A stretch of 64,000 nt of DNA from Pagrus major (lineage: Eukaryota; Chordata; Actinopteri; Spariformes; Sparidae), in contig NC_133230.1 of assembly GCF_040436345.1 (NCBI RefSeq), positions 18,424,197 through 18,488,196 of the forward strand, written 5' to 3'. Made by a program: the position numbers and the translations under genes. The notes beneath the pieces were generated by a model. That model was given only the letters and a program-made list of their open reading frames with translations. It was not told the DNA's origin and ran no database searches. Of the stretch, positions 59,028 to 64,000 are shown piece after piece; within the stretch, counting starts at the first letter, position 1; the number at the start of each line of letters is the position of its first letter.

Positions 59028-60000
59028 GATTGGCTCCTTTAATACAATGGAAAGGGTGTGTCTTTATGCCATAGTGATCGACATTTATCATAGCACTCCA
59101 CCTATACACACCTGACCCTATTCGGTTTCCCAACTTCCTTGGATACAGGGTAAGGTGGAGTCAAGTACAAAATACTAAAAAACAATTCTTAAAAAGTTAT
59201 TGTAAGCAATCATCCATCGGGCAATCCTCAATGATAAAAACAAAAGGTTTTAAATACATATTTTTCTTCTCACGCGCTACAATATGCTTACTTTTTCTTG
59301 TTCCTGTTGTTCAACTACATTTGCGTGTCAACACAGGTACAACCCCTCACCTGTCATCCTACCTGAGTCGTAACAACCACAAAGACTACAACTTCAGGTG
59401 TAGTGCCGAGAAGAGACTGCTTGCCGAAAAACGACTGCCCCCGATGGGAACGCGCATCAGTTCAGAGGAAGTGGGCGTAGGTCTACTACGGGTCAGCTGG
59501 CAGACGCAGCACCGAGAGAAATGGGTTTTTTTACTGTGCAGTTCTGTAGCCCAAGTGAAGAGGCTACGGAAAAAGTAACCTGATGTTTCCATAATGTAGG
59601 CTAGTTGTCAACAATTGATGAGGGTAGATGCTTTACCTTGCCACTTTTATTGTTGTTGTTGTTATCGTTGTTGCAATGTGATTTTACACCGCTTTGATCT
59701 ATAAATAAAGTCATAATTCAATATCCCTGTTTCAGTGATTTTATAACGAGGATTAGGAAATCAATGCAGAAAAGAATGCAGGAGTGTTTCCACGTCACAT
59801 TAGATAGCAATCATATAACACATACTGAGAAATTAGTAAGTGCTATCAGAGGTGGGTAATAACGATTTACATTTACTTCATTACATTTACTTAAGTAACT
59901 TTTTGGATAACTTGTACTTTTAAGAGCATGATTATGAATACAATAATGCAGTATATATAGAACTGTAGGCTAACTGTAACGGATTGCCTTTACATTCTGC
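59028..60000. other. Intergenic DNA between klhdc1 copy C and the satellite
   Basis: No gene supported. A GTAACT/AAGTAC-type fish repeat lies at about 59850-59930. At 59395-59445 the motif CAGGTGTAGTGCCGA and two TGCCGA(G/A)AA...GACTGC repeats appear; these match, inverted, the right edge of the satellite at 62741-62755. The ORF 59231-59578 spans this region and has no recognisable domain. The promoter of copy C should lie within the first few hundred bases, but no ETS motif like that of copies A and B was found. Confidence 0.5.
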
Positions 60001-60021
60001 ATAACATTCTCTGTGTTTGCC

Positions 60022-62755
60022 AGGTGCATGTACAGTGAATTTGGTCAATATCACTGTGTCACTGTGCAGTCACTTTTTGGCAGGGCCTGCCAAAAAGTGA
60101 CTGCACCCTGTAACTCTGGATTGGGAGGGGTTACATTCTCTGTCTTTTCAGCATTAATAGTAGAGGAAACCAGGTGCATGTACAGTGAATTTGGTCAATA
60201 TCACTCCTTGCAATCCAGAGTTACAGGGTGCAGTCACTTTTCGGCAGAGGAAACCAGGTGCATGTACAGTGAATTTGGTCAATATCACTCTGTCTTTTCA
60301 GCATTAATAGTAGAGGAAACCAGGTGTATGTACAGTGAATTTGGTCAATATCACTCCTTGCAATCCAGAGTTACAGGGTGCAGTCACTTTTCGGCAGGGC
60401 CTGCCAAAAAGTGACTTCACCCTGTAACTCTGGATTGGGAGGGGTTACATTCTCTGTCTTTTCAGCATTAATAGTAGAGGAAACCAGGTGCATGTACAGT
60501 GAATTTGGTCAATATCACTCCTTGCTATCCAGAGTTACAGGGTGCAGTCACTTTTCGGCAGGGCCTGCCAAAAAGTGACTGCACCCTGTAACTCTGGATT
60601 GGGAGGGGTTACATTCTCTGTCTTTTCAGCATTAATAGTAGAGGAAACCAGGTGCATGTACAGTGACTTTGGTCAATATCACTCCTTGCAATCCAGAGTT
60701 ACAGGGTGCAGTCACTTTTTGGCAGGGCCTGGCAGGGCCTGCCAAAAAGTGACTGCACCCTGTAACTCTGGATTGGGAGGGGTTACATTCTCTGTCTTTT
60801 CAGCATTAATAGTAGAGGAAACCAGGTGCATGTACAGTGAATTTGGTCAATATCACTCCTTGCAATCCAGAGTTACAGGGTGCAGTCACTTTTCGGCAGG
60901 GCCTGCCAAAAAGTGACTGCACCCTGTAACTCTGGATTGGGAGGGGTTACATTCTCTGTCTTTTCAGCATTAATAGTAGAGGAAACCAGGTGTATGTACA
61001 GTGAATTTGGTCAATATCACTCCTTGCAATAAGGACTTACAGGGTGCAGTCACTTTTCGGCAGGGCCTGCCGAAAAGTGACTGCACCCTATAACTCTGGA
61101 TTGGGAGGGGTTACATTCTCTGTCTTTTCAGCATTAATAGTAGAGGAAACCAGGTGCATGTACAGTGAATTTGGTCAATATCACTCCTTGCAATCCAGAG
61201 TTACAGGGTGCAGTCACTTTTCGGCAGGGCCTGCCAAAAAGTGACTGCACCCTGTAACTCTGGATTGGGAGGGGTTACATTCTCTGTCTTTTCAGCATTA
61301 ATAGTAGAGGAAAGCAGGTGTATGTACAGTGAATTTGGTCAATATCACTCCTTGCAATCCAGAGTTACAGGGTGCAGTCACTTTTCGGCAGGGCCTGCCA
61401 AAAAGTGACTGCACCCTGTAACTCTGGATTGGGAGGGGTTACATTCTCTGTCTTTTCAGCATTAATAGTAGAGGAAACCAGGTGCATGTACAGTGAATTT
61501 GGTCAATATCACTCCTTGCAATAAGGACTTACAGGGTGCAGTCACTTTTCGGCAGGGCCTGCCGAAAAGTGACTGCACCCTATAACTCTGGATTGGGAGG
61601 GGTTACATTCTCTGTCTTTTCAGCATTAATAGTAGAGGAAACCAGGTGCATGTACAGTGAATTTGGTCAATATCACTCCTTGCAATCCAGAGTTACAGGG
61701 TGCAGTCACTTTTCGGCAGGGCCTGCCAAAAAGTGACTGCACCCTGTAACTCTGGATTGGGAGGGGTTACATTCTCTGTCTTTTCAGCATTAATAGTAGA
61801 GGAAACCAGGTGCATGTACAGTGAATTTGGTCAATATCACTCCTTGCAATAAGGACTTACAGGGTGCAGTCACTTTTCGGCAGGGCCTGCCAAAAAGTGA
61901 CTGCACCCTGTAACTCTGGATTGGGAGGGGTTACATTCTCTGTCTTTTCAGCATTAATAGTAGAGGAAACCAGGTGCATGTACAGTGAATTTGGTCAATA
62001 TCACTCCTTGCAATCCAGAGTTACAGGGTGCAGTCACTTTTCGGCAGGGCCTGCCAAAAAGTGACTGCACCCTGTAACTCTGGATTGGGAGGGGTTACAT
62101 TCTCTGTCTTTTCAGCATTAATAGTAGAGGAAACCAGGTGCATGTACAGTGAATTTGGTCAATATCACTCCTTGCAATCCAGAGTTACAGGGTGCAGTCA
62201 CTTTTCGGCAGGGCCTGCCAAAAAGTGACTGCACCCTGTAACTCTGGATTGGGAGGGGTTACATTCTCTGTCTTTTCAGCATTAATAGTAGAGGAAACCA
62301 GGTGCATGTACAGTGAATTTGGTCAATATCACTCCTTGCAATCCAGAGATACAGGGTGCAGTCGCTTTTCGGCAGGGCCTGCTGAAAAGTGACTGCACCC
62401 TGTAACTCTGGATTGGGAGGGGTTACATTCTCTGTCTTTTCAGCATTAATAGTAGAGGAAAGCAGGTGCATGTACAGTGAATTTGGTCAATATCACTCCT
62501 TGCAATAAGGACTTACAGGGTGCAGTCGCTTTTCGGCAGGGCCTGCCGAAAAGGGACTGCACCCTGTAACTCTGGATTGGGAGGGGTTACATTCTCTGTC
62601 TTTTCAGCATTAATAGTAGAGGAAACCAGGTGCATGTACAGTGAATTTGGTCAATATCACTCCTTGCAATCCAGAGTTACAGGGTGCAGTCACTTTTCGG
62701 CAGGGCCTGCCGATAAGGACTTACAGGGTGCAGTCACTTTTCGGCACTACACCTG
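60022..62755. repeat. MITE-derived satellite array, period 164 bp, about 18 units
   Basis: The landmark AGGTGCATGTACAGTGA recurs at 60022, 60172, 60256, 60322, 60486, 60650, 60824, 60988 and then every 164 bp to 62628. Each unit contains a near-perfect palindrome of about 76 bp. Its arms run from CAATCCAGAGTTACAGGGTG through CAGTCACTTTTCGGCAGG to the centre, then out again as CCTGCCAAAAAGTGACTG through CACCCTGTAACTCTGGATTG. Seen from the palindrome centre, a unit is a roughly 160-bp element with TIRs of about 38 bp, joined head to tail with TIRs abutting. The first four units are partial (spacings 150, 84 and 66 bp) and one spacing is 174 bp because GGCAGGGCCT is duplicated. The repeated 66-codon ORFs are by-products. 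Confidence 0.95.
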
Positions 62756-62843
62756 TTTCAAAATTAAACTGACAGCTGCCTCCTGTGGATATAGGTCTGA
62801 CTCTGTGAGACTACTATCGCTATTCCGCCCACTAAAACCAAAT

Positions 62844-62844
<1 letters not shown>

Positions 62845-62897
<53 letters not shown>
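62845..62897. repeat. (AAT)n microsatellite
   Basis: A run of about 17 AAT trinucleotides between the satellite array and the pole2 promoter. It produces a poly-Asn / poly-Leu ORF that is not coding. Confidence 0.97.
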
Positions 62898-62898
<1 letters not shown>

Positions 62899-62942
62899 GC
62901 GTAAATGTAAAATAAACATGTTTAAAAAAAACAACAACTTTA

Positions 62943-63010
62943 TTTTGCGCGCTACAGGAGCGCGTCAGCGGAAGTGACGAAATACATGCGGAAGTTGACA
63001 TTTAGCGCCA
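62943..63010 (+). promoter_or_regulatory. pole2 proximal promoter with E2F-like and ETS-like sites
   Basis: Within 100 bp of the ATG there are two E2F-like sites (TTTTGCGCGC at 62943-62952; TTTAGCGCCA at 63001-63010) and two ETS-like cores (GCGGAAGTGACG near 62969; GCGGAAGTTG near 62988). E2F control is typical of DNA-replication genes, including polymerase epsilon subunits. No TATA box is seen. Binding is inferred from motifs only. Confidence 0.6.
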
Positions 63011-63035
63011 AGTCTTGAGTTGGACAGTAACAAAC

Positions 63036-63889
63036 ATGGATGTCGCTCGCAAAATAAAGACAAAAGTGTCGGCTGGCTTCAAGATGCGGGGACTTATGCT
63101 ACGACCGTATGTATTTAAATAATGGGTATAAGTTGTTAAAACGATTTTGGCTAATGTTGTAACGTTGTTGCCATTCGTGCAGCGACAGAGCTAACACAAT
63201 GCATCTGTCACCTCAAAGGACACACATACACAGTGGTCGAAAAACTTTGTGAGCTGTAATAGTTTGATGCAGGCTGGGGTTTTGTGTAGGTTTTTATGTT
63301 TTCTTAGGTTTTGCTGTAACTTGTAATAACTTTCATCGCTTAATGTCAGATTTAACTGACTGTTAAACAGCTCTCAGCATCAGCTGCTAAATGCTCATTG
63401 CAGTGATTCCACTTCAACTCAACTATTTTCAACACTTGAAAACCTTCAGAGGCTTCAGCTGACACTTTTTCCCACATTAAAGTGTATTTACAGGTCCTTG
63501 GGATTACTAGTGCATATGGCTTATAATACAAAAACAGCAACAACATATGCCTGTCTTTTTGTTGTTTTGTGCTCCAGTGAAGCCAGCAGGTACCTCGTTG
63601 AAGTACTGGAGTCTGTCGATCCCTCTGAACTGGATGATGTCATTGAAAGGGTCCTGGATGCAGTGGAAAAGCAGCCGTGTAAGTACTGCGGTACTACCAG
63701 TCCCTCCAGATCAGTGTGATTGGTTCAGAATCTGCTGTATGCAGTGTGTTTCTTTGTTTTCCTGAGGTGTGTTTGTAGATTTTTGCCAAAGGTTTTTTTT
63801 TTTTCCCGAACAGTGTCCTCTAGTATGATAGAGCTGTCTGTGGTGGAAAGTGCTGTGCAGGATTGCACTCAGTCTTGTGATGAAACCAT
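63036..63889 (+). CDS. pole2: DNA polymerase epsilon subunit 2, 5' part (first 3 coding exons)
   Basis: Coding exons in the window are 63036-63106, 63578-63678 and 63814-63889, with GT-AG signals; the gene continues beyond base 64000. The first 82 residues include SAGFKMRGLMLRP, then YLVEVLESVDPSELDDVIER with VLDAVEKQP, then LSSSMIELSVVESAVQDCTQ and SCDET. This follows human POLE2 (SAFKLRGLLLR..., [33 protein letters not shown], from memory) almost residue for residue through its N-terminal helical domain. POLE2 is the B-subunit (calcineurin-like phosphoesterase fold, inactive) of the leading-strand polymerase. The ATG at 63036 gives the expected N-terminal length. It lies head to head with klhdc1 copy C, about 4.0 kb apart because of the satellite. 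The catalytic-like fold region is outside the window. Confidence 0.95.
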
Positions 63890-64000
63890 GTAAGTGTTTT
63901 GATCAACTGATCTCTCCATTAGTTTATTTTTCCATTTTATAGCTTATCAGCCTACAATTAGATGTAGCTGTTGTTATTAGCTGCATGTTCCTGTAGAAAA

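Noticed and set aside
60378-62728. Repeated 66-codon plus-strand ORFs (MQSLFGRACQKVT...) as a repeat-protein gene
   Set aside because: The ORFs restart in each 164-bp unit because 164 is not a multiple of 3, they read through the palindromic TIR sequence, and no splice or domain evidence exists.
60022-62755. CRISPR-like array (regular repeats)
   Set aside because: Units are contiguous with no unique spacers, the period is 164 bp, and the setting is a vertebrate genome. It is a satellite.
62747-63001. Poly-leucine minus-strand ORF as a signal-like peptide
   Set aside because: The leucines come from the (AAT)n microsatellite.

Overview
The window is nuclear DNA of a ray-finned fish, most likely a spiny-rayed teleost. 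The evidence is the vertebrate multi-exon genes with GT-AG introns, the protein sequences, and several short interspersed repeat families that I recognise from memory as typical of fish genomes. Gene models were spliced by hand from conserved exons, reading frame and splice sites; no database search was possible.

Layout: (1) Positions 1 to about 38.9 kb hold no gene I can support. This stretch carries decayed repeats, a solo-LTR candidate, foldback elements, an identical 303-bp tandem duplication, a pentanucleotide repeat tract and one relic of a CGGBP1-like zinc-finger ORF. (2) 39.2-40.4 kb, plus strand: a three-exon cystin-like gene (cys1), a predicted N-myristoylated cilium-associated protein. 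(3) 42.8-59.0 kb, minus strand: three tandem klhdc1-like genes encoding kelch-propeller substrate receptors of CUL2 ubiquitin ligases. The outer copies (A, 42.8-47.8 kb; C, 53.9-59.0 kb) are intact 13-coding-exon genes of 394 and 393 codons. The middle copy (B, 49.1-52.0 kb) is a pseudogene and looks like a mosaic of A-like and C-like sequence. A tRNA-Trp(CCA) gene lies in intron 4 of copy C. (4) 59.4-62.8 kb: an array of about 18 units, period 164 bp, each unit looking like a small terminal-inverted-repeat (TIR) transposon joined end to end with the next. (5) 63.0 kb to the window end, plus strand: the first three coding exons of pole2 (DNA polymerase epsilon subunit 2), with E2F-like and ETS-like promoter sites.

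The head-to-head pair klhdc1/pole2 matches the human arrangement on chromosome 14q21 as I remember it, which supports orthology. The cystin gene and klhdc1 copy A converge tail to tail. Apart from that shared neighbourhood the genes work in different processes: cilia, protein quality control and DNA replication.

The most notable points are: the klhdc1 triplication with loss of one degron-binding arginine in copy C; the mosaic pseudogene between the two intact copies; the transposon-derived satellite wedged between two promoters; and two TA-flanked palindromic elements with a shared helix-turn-helix coding relic, one of which can be compared with an apparently empty site in the paralogous promoter.
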